Assembly: GCF_900105395.1 (NCBI RefSeq)
Contig: NZ_LT629775.1
Span: 4,114,001-4,178,000 of the forward strand
Direction of reading: 5' to 3'
Length of the DNA: 64,000 nucleotides
DNA from: Streptomyces sp. TLI_053
Lineage (GTDB): Bacteria > Actinomycetota > Actinomycetes > Streptomycetales > Streptomycetaceae
Shown here one piece after another: positions 1-8,398 of the stretch. The notes beneath the pieces were generated by a model. It worked only from the letters and a program-made list of their open reading frames with translations, made no database searches and had not been told where the DNA came from. The translations under genes were made by a program, and so were the position numbers. Numbering within the stretch: position 1 is the stretch's first letter; each line of letters opens with the position of its first letter.

Positions 1-552
1 CTGGAGGTCAGCGCCCCGGGCTCGCCGGAGGGCCTGCGGGAGGAGCTGGAGCGCCGGGGCGCCACCTGGACGACGCGCACCCTGGTCCGGGTCGCGCCGC
101 TGGCCGGACTCGCCCGCGGCGGCGCGCCCGCCGCCCTCGACCGGGTGCGGCTCTCCCGGACCGCCGACGCGGCCCGGCTGTCGCTGTACCGGCGGGCGGG
201 CGGCGGCCCGGCGGAGGAGGAGGCCGCCCTGCGGGTGGTCAACGGCGGGCCGTCGGTCTGGTTCGCCGACGTGCCGGGCACCGGTCCCGACCGGACGCCG
301 CAGGCCGTCGGACGCTGCGTCGTCGACGGGCCGTGGGCCGGCTTCGGCGCGGTCGAGGTCGCCCCGCACGCGCGCCGGGCCGGACTGGCCACCGCGGTCA
401 TGGCGGTGCTCGCGGCCCGGGCCGCCGAGGAGAGCGCGACCGGCGGGTACCTGCAGGTCGGGGCGGAGAACTCCGGGGCGATCGCGCTCTATGACGAGCT
501 GGGCTTCACGACCAGTCACACTTACCAGTACGCACTCCTGCCGCAGGGGTAG
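1..552 (+). CDS. GNAT-family N-acetyltransferase, 5' end outside the window
   Basis: The reading frame is open from base 1 to a TAG stop at 550-552, so the start lies upstream of the window and at least 183 residues are present. The C-terminal half has the GNAT core: a strand ending in 'GAVEVAPHARRAGLATAVM' (the R-x-x-G-x-A acetyl-CoA loop) and then 'ENSGAIALYDELGFTTSHTYQY', the usual final helix-strand of the fold. Transfer of an acetyl group from acetyl-CoA is therefore likely, but the substrate cannot be read from sequence. A GTG at 145 is an internal candidate start, yet the coding frame and family-like sequence continue upstream of it. The gene is 68 bp from the next gene on the same strand. 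Confidence 0.8.
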   Translation: MEVSAPGSPEGLREELERRGATWTTRTLVRVAPLAGLARGGAPAALDRVRLSRTADAARLSLYRRAGGGPAEEEAALRVVNGGPSVWFADVPGTGPDRTPQAVGRCVVDGPWAGFGAVEVAPHARRAGLATAVMAVLAARAAEESATGGYLQVGAENSGAIALYDELGFTTSHTYQYALLPQG

Positions 553-620
553 GAGTCCCGGCCGCTCCCCCGCGCGTCCCGTCCTCCCCGCCCGTCCGTA
601 CGAAAGCCGCCGCCACCGCC

Positions 621-1502
621 GTGACCGAGCAGAGCAGAGCACGCTTCCGGACCGAGGCCAGGGCCGAGCACCCCGATCCGGTGCTGCTCTGTCTGCTCGC
701 GGCCGCCGAACACACCCCCGCCCCCGACCCCTCCGACCCGGACGGCCTCGACGGACCGCCCGCGCTCGACGCCCTGCTCGCCGCCTGCGAGGCGGCGCTG
801 GAACGGCACGCGGCCGCGGTGCGGCGCGCCGTCGCCGAACGCGCCCCGGCCGGACCGGAGGAGACCGCGGCCCTGCTGGCCGCCGTGCTCGGCGGCCGAG
901 AGCGCTTCCACGGGCGGAAGTCCGACTACCGGCGGCTGGAGTCCTCGCTGCTGCCGGAGGTGCTGCGGCGCCGCCGCGGACTGCCGATCATGCTGTCGCT
1001 GGTCTGGTGGGCGGTCGCCCGCCGGGCCGGGATCACGGTGCACGGGATCGCCCTGCCCGGCCACTTTGTGGTCGCGGTCGGCGGGCCCGCGGGCGGCGAG
1101 GACTACGTGCTTGCCGACCCCTTCCACGGCGGCCGGCTGCTCGACCTCGACGGGGTGGCCGAGCTGGTGCGCGCCGCCGGGCACGAGTTCACGCCCGAAC
1201 TGCTCACCCCCGCACAGCCGCTGGACACCGTGCTGCGGGTGCTCGGCAACATCCGCGGCTGGGCCGCCGACCGGCCCGAGCACGCCCGCACCCAGCTCTG
1301 GGCCACCGAACTCGCGCTGCTGCTGCCCCGCCACCCCGCCCAGCTGCGGCTCGAACGCGCCGAACTGCTGGTGCGCACCGGCGACTTCCTGGGCGGGGCC
1401 GGGGAGATGGACGAGTACGCCGCGATCCTGGACGCCTTCGACCCCGACTCCGCCGCCAAGGTCCGCCAGGAGGCCCGCGCCGCCCGGCACCGGCTCAACT
1501 GA
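621..1502 (+). CDS. Transglutaminase-like SirB1-family protein
   Basis: This is a 293-residue protein with a GTG start. The central stretch 'RGLPIMLSLVWWAVARRAGI' followed by 'GHFVVAV' and 'DPFHGGRLL' is the signature of the SirB1/transglutaminase-like family. The canonical catalytic Cys of true transglutaminases is not visible here, so enzymatic activity is uncertain. The C-terminal part is Ala/Arg/Leu-rich and resembles the TPR-like tail usual in this family ('RLERAELLVRTGDFLGGAGEMDEYAAI'). It converges on the response regulator gene, with only 30 bp between the stops. The role is not established; members are found next to many unrelated genes. Confidence 0.75.
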   Translation: MTEQSRARFRTEARAEHPDPVLLCLLAAAEHTPAPDPSDPDGLDGPPALDALLAACEAALERHAAAVRRAVAERAPAGPEETAALLAAVLGGRERFHGRKSDYRRLESSLLPEVLRRRRGLPIMLSLVWWAVARRAGITVHGIALPGHFVVAVGGPAGGEDYVLADPFHGGRLLDLDGVAELVRAAGHEFTPELLTPAQPLDTVLRVLGNIRGWAADRPEHARTQLWATELALLLPRHPAQLRLERAELLVRTGDFLGGAGEMDEYAAILDAFDPDSAAKVRQEARAARHRLN

Positions 1503-1532
1503 GCCGGAGCCGGGGGCGGCCGGCCGGTCGGC

Positions 1533-2165
1533 TCAGAGCCAGCCCTTCTCGCGGGCGATCCGGACCGCCTCGGCGCGGTTGCGGGCCTCGGTCTTCTGGA
1601 TCGCCATCGACAGGTAGTTGCGCACCGTGCCCTCGGACAGGTGCAGCCGCCGGGCGATGTCCGCGTTCACCGCGCCGTCCGCCGCGGCCGCCAGCACGTC
1701 CCGCTCCCGGGCGGTCAGCGGGTTCGCCCCCTCCGCGAGCGCCGCCGCGGCCAGGACCGGGTCGATCACCCGCTCGCCGCGCAGCACCCGGCGGATGGCC
1801 TCGGCCAGCTCGGCGGCGGGCGCGTCCTTCACCAGGAAGGCGTCCGCGCCGGACTCCATCGCCCGCCGCAGGTAGCCGGGGCGGCCGAAGGTCGTCGCGA
1901 TCACCACCCTGGTCTGCGGCCGCCGCTGCCGCAGCAGTGCCGCGGCCTCGATCCCGGTCATTCCCGGCATCTCGATGTCCAGCACCGCCACCTGCACGTC
2001 GTGCGCGACCGCGGCGTCCACCACCTCGTCCCCGCGCCCGACCTGGGCGACGACGTCGATGTCCCCCTCCAGCCCGAGCAGCGCGGCCAGCGCCTCCCGG
2101 ACCATCCCCTGGTCCTCCGCCAACAGCACCCGCACGGTGGGCCGGTCGCCCTGATTGTCACTCAT
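1533..2165 (-). CDS. NarL/LuxR-type response regulator
   Basis: This is a 210-residue two-component response regulator. The receiver domain covers about residues 11-125 ('VRVLLAEDQ', phospho-acceptor Asp in 'VLDIEMPGMTG' near residue 63, switch Thr in 'VIATTFG', Lys in 'FLVKDAPA'). A LuxR-type helix-turn-helix fills the C-terminus ('LTARERDVLAAAADG', 'LHLSEGTVRNYLS'). The frame is open 44 codons further upstream, but the ATG at 2165 begins the conserved sequence. It is the last gene of the leftward ABC-transporter/kinase operon and most likely takes its phosphate from the kinase at 2436-3689. The palindrome at 5479-5514 is the obvious candidate target. Confidence 0.93.
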   Translation of the reverse strand: MSDNQGDRPTVRVLLAEDQGMVREALAALLGLEGDIDVVAQVGRGDEVVDAAVAHDVQVAVLDIEMPGMTGIEAAALLRQRRPQTRVVIATTFGRPGYLRRAMESGADAFLVKDAPAAELAEAIRRVLRGERVIDPVLAAAALAEGANPLTARERDVLAAAADGAVNADIARRLHLSEGTVRNYLSMAIQKTEARNRAEAVRIAREKGWL

Positions 2166-2209
2166 GCCGCCCGACCCTACGGCGTCCCCGCCCCGGCGGG
2201 GGGCGGAGG

Positions 2210-2359
2210 TCAGCGGGGGTGGCCGGGAGGCGCGGTCCGGGTGCCGCCGGGGGCCGCCCCCGGGGCCGGGCCGGCCGCCTCGGTGAACGCGGCGCACAGC
2301 AGCAGGGAGAGGAACAGGACCACGAGGACCGCCAGGACCGGCTTCGGCATGCCTGCCAT
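2210..2359 (-). CDS. Possible small membrane or secreted protein between kinase and regulator
   Basis: This 49-codon frame (alternative ATG at 2350) encodes 'MPKPVLAVLVVLFLSLLLC' followed by a short Ala/Pro/Gly-rich tail. It reads as a single membrane helix or a signal peptide. It fills most of the 270-bp gap between the kinase stop and the regulator start, a gap otherwise unusual in an operon whose other genes overlap by four bases. No clear Shine-Dalgarno sequence precedes either ATG. I do not recognise a family. The hydrophobic run is the only evidence that it is real, and codon-position GC bias and conservation would decide the matter. Confidence 0.35.
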   Translation of the reverse strand: MAGMPKPVLAVLVVLFLSLLLCAAFTEAAGPAPGAAPGGTRTAPPGHPR

Positions 2360-2435
2360 GCTGCCCGCCGCCAGCGGCGGGCGCCCGTGCGCCGACGCAC
2401 CCGGGGGACGGGGTACGGCCGCCCGGACCAGTCGG

Positions 2436-3689
2436 CTACGGGGCGGCGACGGAGGTCGTCCGCAGCGGCACCAGGGCCCGCAGCCGGAAGCCCCGGCCCC
2501 GCTCGCCCGGACCGGTCTCCAGCCGGCCGCCGACCAGGGCGAGCCGCTCCTCCAGCCCGGAGAGGCCGTTGCCGGGCTGGGACTTGCCGGGGCCGCGCCC
2601 GTCGTCGGTGACCTCCAGGACGGCGTAGCGCTCGCCGTTCCCCTCCCAGGCCTCGTCGGACCGCACGGTGCAGACGGTGGCGCCCTCACCGTGCCGGACG
2701 ATGTTGGTGACCGCCTCGCGCAGCGCCCAGGCGAGCGCGCCGGCCTCCTCGGCGGCCAGCCCCGGCCAGGCGTCGAGCAGTTCCGGCGCGGTCTCCAGGG
2801 TGACCTGGGCGGCGGCCAGCGCGGTGCGGGCGGCGGCCAGCTCGACCGGCAGGGTGGGCCGGCGGAAGCCGGTGACCGCCTCCCGGACGTCGATCAGCGA
2901 CTGCCGGGCGACGTTCTCGATGTCGGCGACCTGCGCCCGCGCCGCCTCGTCCTTGCCGGCGTCCATGAACCGCCCGGCCAGCTCGCTCTTCAGGGTGATC
3001 AGCGACAGCGAGTGCCCGAGCAGGTCGTGCAGGTCGCGGGCGAGCCGCAGCCGCTCCTCGGAGGCGGCCAGGTGCGCGACGGCGGCCCTCGCCTCGCGCA
3101 GCTCCTTCATGGTGCCGACCAGACGTTGCAGGCCGCTCATCGCGGCGCCCGCGAGGAACGCGCTGAGCGTGAAGGTCCACACGTTGTCCATGTCGGCGTG
3201 GGCCAGCACGCCGACCCCGGCGGTGAGCACCGCCATCGCGAGCAGCGCGCGCAGGGCGTGGCGGGCCGGGCTGATGATCGCGACGCACACCGAGGCGTAG
3301 ATGAACAGGGACAGGAAGGCGGTGCCGAGCACGAAGGTGGACGCCACGGCGAGCGCCACCATCGTCGCGACGATCACCCGGCAGGTCCGCGGCCGCATCC
3401 CGGGCATCGAGCGGAGGACGACCAGCAGGACGTAGCCGACGACGAAGACCGCCAGGCAGATCCAGCCGAGCACCCGGGCACCGGCGCTGTGACCGCCGTT
3501 CAGCAGGTCGCCCACCGGGTAGGCGAGGTAGATCATCCACAGCAGCATCCAGGCGACCTTCACCAGCAGCTGCCGTCCGGTCTCCACCGAGGCGCCGGGG
3601 ACGTTCATGAACGACGAGCGCGCCGGCCCCGCCTCCGGCTGTTCGTCGGTGCGGTGGGTCCGGCGCGGCTCGATCATGTCGGTCATCAT
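2436..3689 (-). CDS. DesK/NarX-type sensor histidine kinase
   Basis: The 417-residue membrane kinase has about six hydrophobic segments between residues 40 and 190. A HisKA_3 dimerisation/phospho-acceptor helix follows ('EERLRLARDLHDLLGHSLS', His near residue 221). The C-terminus is a HATPase_c domain ('EAVTNIVRHGEG', 'DDGRG', 'NGLSGLEERLALVGG'). The start ATG at 3689 overlaps the stop of the upstream ABC permease gene as ATGA, indicating translational coupling. It should phosphorylate the response regulator at 1533-2165. Kinases of this type next to ABC-2 exporters usually sense membrane or envelope stress or the exported compound; the signal here is unknown. Confidence 0.93.
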   Translation of the reverse strand: MMTDMIEPRRTHRTDEQPEAGPARSSFMNVPGASVETGRQLLVKVAWMLLWMIYLAYPVGDLLNGGHSAGARVLGWICLAVFVVGYVLLVVLRSMPGMRPRTCRVIVATMVALAVASTFVLGTAFLSLFIYASVCVAIISPARHALRALLAMAVLTAGVGVLAHADMDNVWTFTLSAFLAGAAMSGLQRLVGTMKELREARAAVAHLAASEERLRLARDLHDLLGHSLSLITLKSELAGRFMDAGKDEAARAQVADIENVARQSLIDVREAVTGFRRPTLPVELAAARTALAAAQVTLETAPELLDAWPGLAAEEAGALAWALREAVTNIVRHGEGATVCTVRSDEAWEGNGERYAVLEVTDDGRGPGKSQPGNGLSGLEERLALVGGRLETGPGERGRGFRLRALVPLRTTSVAAP

Positions 3690-4408
3690 GCCTGGCGGGT
3701 GTCGCGTCGGTACAGGGCCGCCGCGGCGGCGACGAACACCACCAGGAAGGCCGCCAGCCCGGCGACGGCGACGGTGTCCAGGGAGTGTCCGGGCCGGGTG
3801 AAGCCGGCCAGCCGGTTGTACAGGTACACCGGGTCGAACCGGGCGAAGGACTCCAGCGAGCCGCTCACCGGGAACCACGTCCCGCCGAACAGGGCCATCG
3901 CCATGTAGGCGATCATGACGATGCTCTGCACCGAGTCCGGCGCCGCCGCGTACCCGAGCGCCACCCCGAGTGCCGCGAAGACGAAGCTGCCCAGCCACAG
4001 GGCGACCACCAGACCGGCCCACTGCCCGGCCGTCAGCGAGACGCCCTGGCTCGCGCCGACCGCGAAGACCACCAGGATCGCGGGCAGAGTGGTCACCGCG
4101 GCGGCGGCGATCTTGCCGACGGTGTACGCCCGCCCGGGCAGCGCGGTCAGCCGCAGCTGGCGCACCCAGCCGCTCTTGCGCTCCAGCGAGATCCGCTGCG
4201 CGCTGCCGGTCAGTACCGCGCCGACCGCCCCGAAGGTGGCCATCGAGACCATGAAGTAGGTCTTCACCGGGAGGCCGCCGGCCAGCTCGTCCCCGCTGTA
4301 GGCGTGGATGAAGAAGAAGTACATCAGCGCCGGGTAGGCGATCGTGAAGAGCAGGTAGCGCCGGTTGCGGAAGGTCCGCAGGATCTCCAGCCGGATCAGG
4401 GTGGTCAT
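3686..4408 (-). CDS. ABC-2 type exporter permease
   Basis: This 240-residue integral membrane protein starts 'MTTLIRLEILRTFRNRRYLLFT' and has about six hydrophobic segments. A short N-terminal cytoplasmic stretch before the first helix is typical of ABC-2 (DrrB-like) permeases. It overlaps the ATPase gene upstream by four bases (4405-4408) and the kinase gene downstream by four bases (3686-3689). The three proteins are thus made together, forming an exporter with its own sensor. The exported substrate (drug, lipid or peptide) cannot be deduced. Confidence 0.9.
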   Translation of the reverse strand: MTTLIRLEILRTFRNRRYLLFTIAYPALMYFFFIHAYSGDELAGGLPVKTYFMVSMATFGAVGAVLTGSAQRISLERKSGWVRQLRLTALPGRAYTVGKIAAAAVTTLPAILVVFAVGASQGVSLTAGQWAGLVVALWLGSFVFAALGVALGYAAAPDSVQSIVMIAYMAMALFGGTWFPVSGSLESFARFDPVYLYNRLAGFTRPGHSLDTVAVAGLAAFLVVFVAAAAALYRRDTRQA

Positions 4409-5391
4409 CGCGCACGCTCCAGCACGTTCTCGGCGGACCCGGCGGTCCCGGTGGACTCGGTGGCCCCGGCGGCGTCCTGCTCGCCGGTGATGGTCAGGAA
4501 GGCCTGCTCCAGACCCAGTCCGGTGACCTCCAGACCGCGCGGGTACAGGCCCGCCCGGTAGACGGCGGCGACGGCCGCGTCCGCGTCGGCGGTGCGGATC
4601 CGCACCGTCCGCACGCCCGGGACGCGGGCCGTGACCTCCAGTCCCTGCGTGCCGGGCAGCCGGCGCAGCGGTGCCTCGTCGAACGGGCCGTCCGCCTCGT
4701 GCAGCTCGAAGGTGATCCGGCGGGCACCGGCCCGGGCCTTGATCTCGGCCGAGCTGCCGTCGGCGATCAGCCGGCCCCGGTGCAGGACGAGGACGCGGTC
4801 GGCGATCGAGTCGGCCTCCTCCAGGTAGTGGGTGGCGAACAGCACCGTGCGGCCGGCGTCGGCCTGGGCCCGCATGCTCGCCCAGAAGGACTGCCGGACC
4901 GAGACGTCCATACCGGTGGTGGGCTCGTCCAGCACGATCAGGTCGTTGGCCCCGGCGATGGCGAGGGCGAACCGGACCCGCTGCTCCTGGCCGCCGGAGA
5001 GCTTGTCGACCCGGCGCTCGGCGAGCTCGGTGACACCCGCGTCCTCGAGCACCTCGGCGACGGACCGGCCGCGCGGGTGGACCTCGCAGGCGAGCCGCAC
5101 CAGTTCGCGGACCTTGACGTCGGTCATCAGGCCGCCGCTCTGCAGCATCGCGCCGACCCGGCCGGCCTCGATCGCGGCCCGCGGGGTGCCGCCGAACAGG
5201 GTGACGCTGCCCCGGTCGGGCTCGCGCAGGCCGAGCAGCAGGTCCAGGCTGCTGGACTTGCCGGCGCCGTTCGGGCCGAGCAGGGCGACGGTCTCGCCCG
5301 GCCGCAGCACCAGGTCCAGGCCGTCCACCGCCCGTACCCGTCCGTAGTTCTTGCCGACGCCCCTGAAGGCGGCGACCTCTCCCGTGTCCAT
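4405..5391 (-). CDS. ABC exporter ATP-binding protein (DrrA-like)
   Basis: The ATPase has 328 residues from the ATG at 5391, which is preceded by an AGGGGAGAGG Shine-Dalgarno sequence; a longer frame begins at 5433 but lacks such a site. Motifs: Walker A 'GPNGAGKSS', signature 'LSGGQEQRVRFALA', Walker B 'LIVLDEPTTGMD', H-loop 'ATHYLEEAD'. The C-terminal 90 residues match the extension common in DrrA/CcmA-type exporters. It is the first gene of the four- or five-gene operon and its stop overlaps the permease start. The upstream gap contains a long palindrome that probably controls the operon. Confidence 0.93.
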   Translation of the reverse strand: MDTGEVAAFRGVGKNYGRVRAVDGLDLVLRPGETVALLGPNGAGKSSSLDLLLGLREPDRGSVTLFGGTPRAAIEAGRVGAMLQSGGLMTDVKVRELVRLACEVHPRGRSVAEVLEDAGVTELAERRVDKLSGGQEQRVRFALAIAGANDLIVLDEPTTGMDVSVRQSFWASMRAQADAGRTVLFATHYLEEADSIADRVLVLHRGRLIADGSSAEIKARAGARRITFELHEADGPFDEAPLRRLPGTQGLEVTARVPGVRTVRIRTADADAAVAAVYRAGLYPRGLEVTGLGLEQAFLTITGEQDAAGATESTGTAGSAENVLERAR

Positions 5392-5478
5392 CGTCCCGGT
5401 CCTCTCCCCTGCGGCTGGTGTCCTTCGCACCACCTCAGAGTCCCGCGCGACCGGGGTCCGGCGGCAGTAACCGCCGTC

Positions 5479-5514
5479 GTGCGTTCGGCATGACGGATGT
5501 CATGCCGAACGCAC
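5479..5514. promoter_or_regulatory. 36-bp palindrome, candidate operator of the exporter/two-component operon
   Basis: A perfect 16-bp inverted repeat (left arm GTGCGTTCGGCATGAC, right arm GTCATGCCGAACGCAC) surrounds the 4-bp centre GGAT; one more flanking C-G pair extends it. It lies 88 bp upstream of the ATPase start. A second small inverted repeat, CGGCGG-N6-CCGCCG, sits beside it at 5459-5476. No T-run follows on the minus strand, so a terminator of the upstream peptidase gene is less likely. The inner core TGAC-ATCC-GTCA is the size expected for a NarL-type dimer. I infer autoregulation by the encoded response regulator. Confidence 0.65.
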
Positions 5515-5717
5515 GGAGCGGGCGGCGGCCGAGGGGTTGTCGGTGGCCGGGGCTACGGTGTGGCCACGTCGAGGCCGGACAGATCGACCCCGTGCGGGTA
5601 CACGCGGCCCAGGGGGAGCGGGATGGGTACGCCCCGGCACCGCTCGTCCGCGGGCCCGGGCACCCTGCTCCGGCTCCGCTCCCCCTCCCTCGTCCCCCAC
5701 CGGACCGGCGGCCTGAC
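5515..5717. other. Non-coding spacer between peptidase and exporter operon
   Basis: The rest of the 326-bp gap between the S9 peptidase stop and the ABC ATPase start holds no frame with convincing coding character. I see no terminator hairpin with a T-run for the peptidase gene and no clear -35/-10 pair; promoters in this GC range are hard to call by eye. Confidence 0.4.
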
Positions 5718-7871
5718 TCAGCCGCCGAGCGACTTCTTCACGAAGTCGACCTGGAGCAGCAGCAGGTTCTCCGCGACCTCCTCCTGCGGCGTCATGTGGG
5801 TGACGCCCGACAGCGGCAGCACGGTGTGCGGGCGACCGGCGGCGAGCAGCGCCGAGGAGAGCCGCAGGGTGTGCGCGGCCACCACGTTGTCGTCGGCGAG
5901 GCCGTGGATGATCATCAGCGGCCGCTCCAGGCCCGCCGCGTGGCCGGTCAGCGAATTGGCCTCGTACACCTCGGGCCGCTCGTCCGGGTGGCCCAGGTAG
6001 CGCTCGGTGTAGTGGGTGTCGTAGAGCCGCCAGTCGGTGACGGGCGCGCCCGCGACCGCCGCGTGGAACACGTCCGGGCGGCGCAGCACGGCGAGCGCGG
6101 CCAGGTAGCCGCCGTACGACCAGCCGCGGATCGCGACCCGGTCGAGGTCCAGCGGGAACTCCGCGGCGAGCGCCCGCAGCGCGTCCACCTGGTCGTCCAG
6201 GGTCGCCCCCGCGAAGTCGAAGGCGATCGACTTCTCCCAGGCCGGGCCGCGCCCGGGGGTGCCCCGGCCATCGGCGACGACGACCGCGAAGCCCTGGTCG
6301 GCGAACCACTGGGAGTTCAGGTGCGGGTTGTGCGCCTGGACGACGCGCTGGCCGTGCGGGCCACCGTACGGGTCCATCAGGACGGGCAGCAGGCCGTCCC
6401 GCTCCCGGTCGTAGCCGGTGGGCAGGAAGACCGCGGCCGGGATCCGGCGCTCGCCCGCGAAGCGGAACACCGGCCTGGCCGTGATCACCGGGGTCTCCGC
6501 GTAGGAGGCGACGGTGGCGATGTCGTCGACCGCGACGCCCTCGGGCAGGTCCCGGGAGACCCGCACCAGGGTGCCGGGCAGATCGGGCTCGGCGGTGGCC
6601 CGCACCGTGATGCCCGCCGCGTGCACGGCGGTGGTGACGGAGGTGAACGGGCGACCGTTGGCGGCCTCCCAGGAGAGCCGCTTGCCGTCGTGGCCGATCC
6701 GGCCGACGGCGACCCAGCCGGGCTCGGGGTCGGTCTCGGCGGCGCCGCCGGAAGCGGTGAAGAGGACCTCATCGGCGGTGACCGCGAGCACCGAGCGCAG
6801 GTGCAGGTCGGGGCCGGTGACGGTGTTCCCGCCGATCACCAGGGCGCGGGCGCCCGACTCGTCGGAGATCCGGACCAGCTTGCCGTCCGGGGTCCAGGCC
6901 GGGACGCCCGGGAACAGCTCCAGCCAGATGTCGTCCCGCTCCTCGTGCAGCGGCTCGGTGGCGCCGGTGGCGGTGTCCAGACCGAGGATCCGCTGCACCC
7001 GCTGGTCGCGGGACTGGACCAGCAGCAGCGGCACGCCGCCCCGGGACCAGTGCACCCGGGCCAGGTAGGGGAAGGCCGCGCGGTCCCAGACCACCTCGGT
7101 GCGGCTGCCGTCCAGGCCGAGCAGCCAGAGGCCGACCTCGGCGTCCGGGGTGCCGGCGGCCGGGTAGGCGACCTCGGCCGGCTCGCGGTCCGGGTTGGCC
7201 GGGTCGGCGATCCACCAGCGGCGCACCGGGGTGTCGTCGGCCCGCTCGACCAGCAGCAGGTCGCTGTCGGGGGACCACCAGTGGCCCCGGTCGCGGTCCA
7301 TCTCCTCCTGGGCGATGAACTCGGCCTGGCCCCAGGTCACGTTCGGGCCCTCGGGCGAGGCGAGGGCGCGGTCGCCGGTGCCGTCGGTACGGGTGAGCCG
7401 CAGCTCGCCGGCCGTATTGGCGTAGGCGACGTGGACGCCGTCCGGGGAGAGCCGCGGGTCGACCAGCGGGCCTTCGGCGGGCAGCTCGGTGGCGGTGCCG
7501 GCGACCAGGTCGGCGACGAACAGCCGGCCGGAGAGGGCGAAGGCCGCGAGCCGGCCCGCGCCGTCCAGGGCGTAGCCGACGATGCCGGCCGAGCCCTCGC
7601 GGCTGCGCTCGCGGCGGGCCTTCTCCGCCGGGGAGAGGTCCTCCTCGCCACCGCCGAGCAGGACGGCCGGGTCGGCGGCGATCCGCTCCTCGCCGGTGGC
7701 GGTGTCGAGGGTCCAGAGCAGGTTGGCGCGGTCGCCGCCGGAGGGCGAGCGCAGGAAGACGACCCGGGAGCCGTCGGGTGCGACGGAGAACGACCGGGGA
7801 GCGCCGACGGTGTAGCGCAGGGTGCGCGCGTACTGCCTCGGGAAGGTGTCCGCTGGGGTGTGGGTGGTCAT
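5718..7871 (-). CDS. S9 family prolyl oligopeptidase / dipeptidyl peptidase IV-like
   Basis: The 717-residue serine peptidase starts at the ATG at 7871; the frame is open further upstream but without family sequence. The N-terminal two thirds is a DPP IV-type beta-propeller with repeated 'SPDG' and 'WSPDS' motifs. The C-terminal alpha/beta hydrolase has the nucleophile motif 'GWSYGG' (Ser near 585), Asp near 660 in 'HGLADDNVV' and His near 692 in 'GVTHMT', spaced as in known DPP IV enzymes. The pair 'FIAQEEMDRDRGHWWSPDS' contains the Glu-Glu motif used to bind the substrate N-terminus. No signal peptide is visible, so it is probably cytoplasmic and trims short peptides. Confidence 0.92.
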   Translation of the reverse strand: MTTHTPADTFPRQYARTLRYTVGAPRSFSVAPDGSRVVFLRSPSGGDRANLLWTLDTATGEERIAADPAVLLGGGEEDLSPAEKARRERSREGSAGIVGYALDGAGRLAAFALSGRLFVADLVAGTATELPAEGPLVDPRLSPDGVHVAYANTAGELRLTRTDGTGDRALASPEGPNVTWGQAEFIAQEEMDRDRGHWWSPDSDLLLVERADDTPVRRWWIADPANPDREPAEVAYPAAGTPDAEVGLWLLGLDGSRTEVVWDRAAFPYLARVHWSRGGVPLLLVQSRDQRVQRILGLDTATGATEPLHEERDDIWLELFPGVPAWTPDGKLVRISDESGARALVIGGNTVTGPDLHLRSVLAVTADEVLFTASGGAAETDPEPGWVAVGRIGHDGKRLSWEAANGRPFTSVTTAVHAAGITVRATAEPDLPGTLVRVSRDLPEGVAVDDIATVASYAETPVITARPVFRFAGERRIPAAVFLPTGYDRERDGLLPVLMDPYGGPHGQRVVQAHNPHLNSQWFADQGFAVVVADGRGTPGRGPAWEKSIAFDFAGATLDDQVDALRALAAEFPLDLDRVAIRGWSYGGYLAALAVLRRPDVFHAAVAGAPVTDWRLYDTHYTERYLGHPDERPEVYEANSLTGHAAGLERPLMIIHGLADDNVVAAHTLRLSSALLAAGRPHTVLPLSGVTHMTPQEEVAENLLLLQVDFVKKSLGG

Positions 7872-8172
7872 GGCACCAGACCCTATGACGCCGCCGCACC
7901 GGTGGTGATCACTCGTTCGGAGCATCGTGCGCAAGTACGCCCGGACGGGGGTCGCACCCCCTCCGACCGGCCCATGCGCCCCTTGCGTGCGACTGTGCCC
8001 CGGGGTGCGCGGCCTCACTCAACGTAATGCCCGCCTCACTGATCGGGTATGACTGGTCCACGAGTGATCGTCAGGCTCCGTCCCGGGCCCCGGTCGCCCG
8101 ACCGCAAGTCCCGCACGGTACGACCGCCGCCCCTCCCCGGGAGGAGCGGCGCACCCGGAAGGGGTGTGAGCC
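7872..8172. other. Intergenic region between divergent genes
   Basis: This 301-bp gap separates the leftward peptidase gene from the rightward small membrane protein gene, so it should carry both promoters. It contains a CCTCACT direct repeat (about 8012 and 8033) and the near-palindromic GC-rich stretch at about 8128-8153. No confident -35/-10 pair or coding frame stands out. Confidence 0.4.
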
Positions 8173-8367
8173 ATGGCCCTGTCCATCTCCGCAGCCATGC
8201 TGATGCTGGTCATCGTGGTGGTGCTGATCCGCCGCTCCGGCCTGAAGCTCGCGCACGCGATCGTCTGCGCGCTGCTCGGCTTCTACCTGGCGTCCAGCTC
8301 CATCGCCCCCTCGATCAGCCAGGTCACCAGCAACCTCGCCGGAATGATCAACGGCCTGAAGCTCTGA
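8173..8367 (+). CDS. Small conserved membrane protein upstream of mshB
   Basis: The 64-residue protein has an N-terminal hydrophobic helix (about residues 3-18, '[15 protein letters not shown]') and a second one (about 28-44, '[17 protein letters not shown]'), ending '[11 protein letters not shown]'. The ATG has a strong GGAAGGGG Shine-Dalgarno sequence 7-8 bases upstream. Small proteins of this pattern are widespread in streptomycetes, but I know of no assigned function. It lies 31 bp upstream of mshB on the same strand and is probably co-transcribed with it. Confidence 0.8.
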   Translation: MALSISAAMLMLVIVVVLIRRSGLKLAHAIVCALLGFYLASSSIAPSISQVTSNLAGMINGLKL

Positions 8368-8398
8368 CCCCCGCCGTACGGTCGTTAGGCTTCGCCCC

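Noticed and set aside
491..2611. 706-codon plus-strand frame across the transglutaminase-like and regulator genes
   Set aside because: Arg/Pro/Ala-only composition and overlap with two well-supported genes show that it is not coding.
5479..5514. Intrinsic terminator of the S9 peptidase gene
   Set aside because: It lies more than 200 bp past the stop, has no T-run on the relevant strand and sits where an operator of the next operon is expected; not fully excluded.
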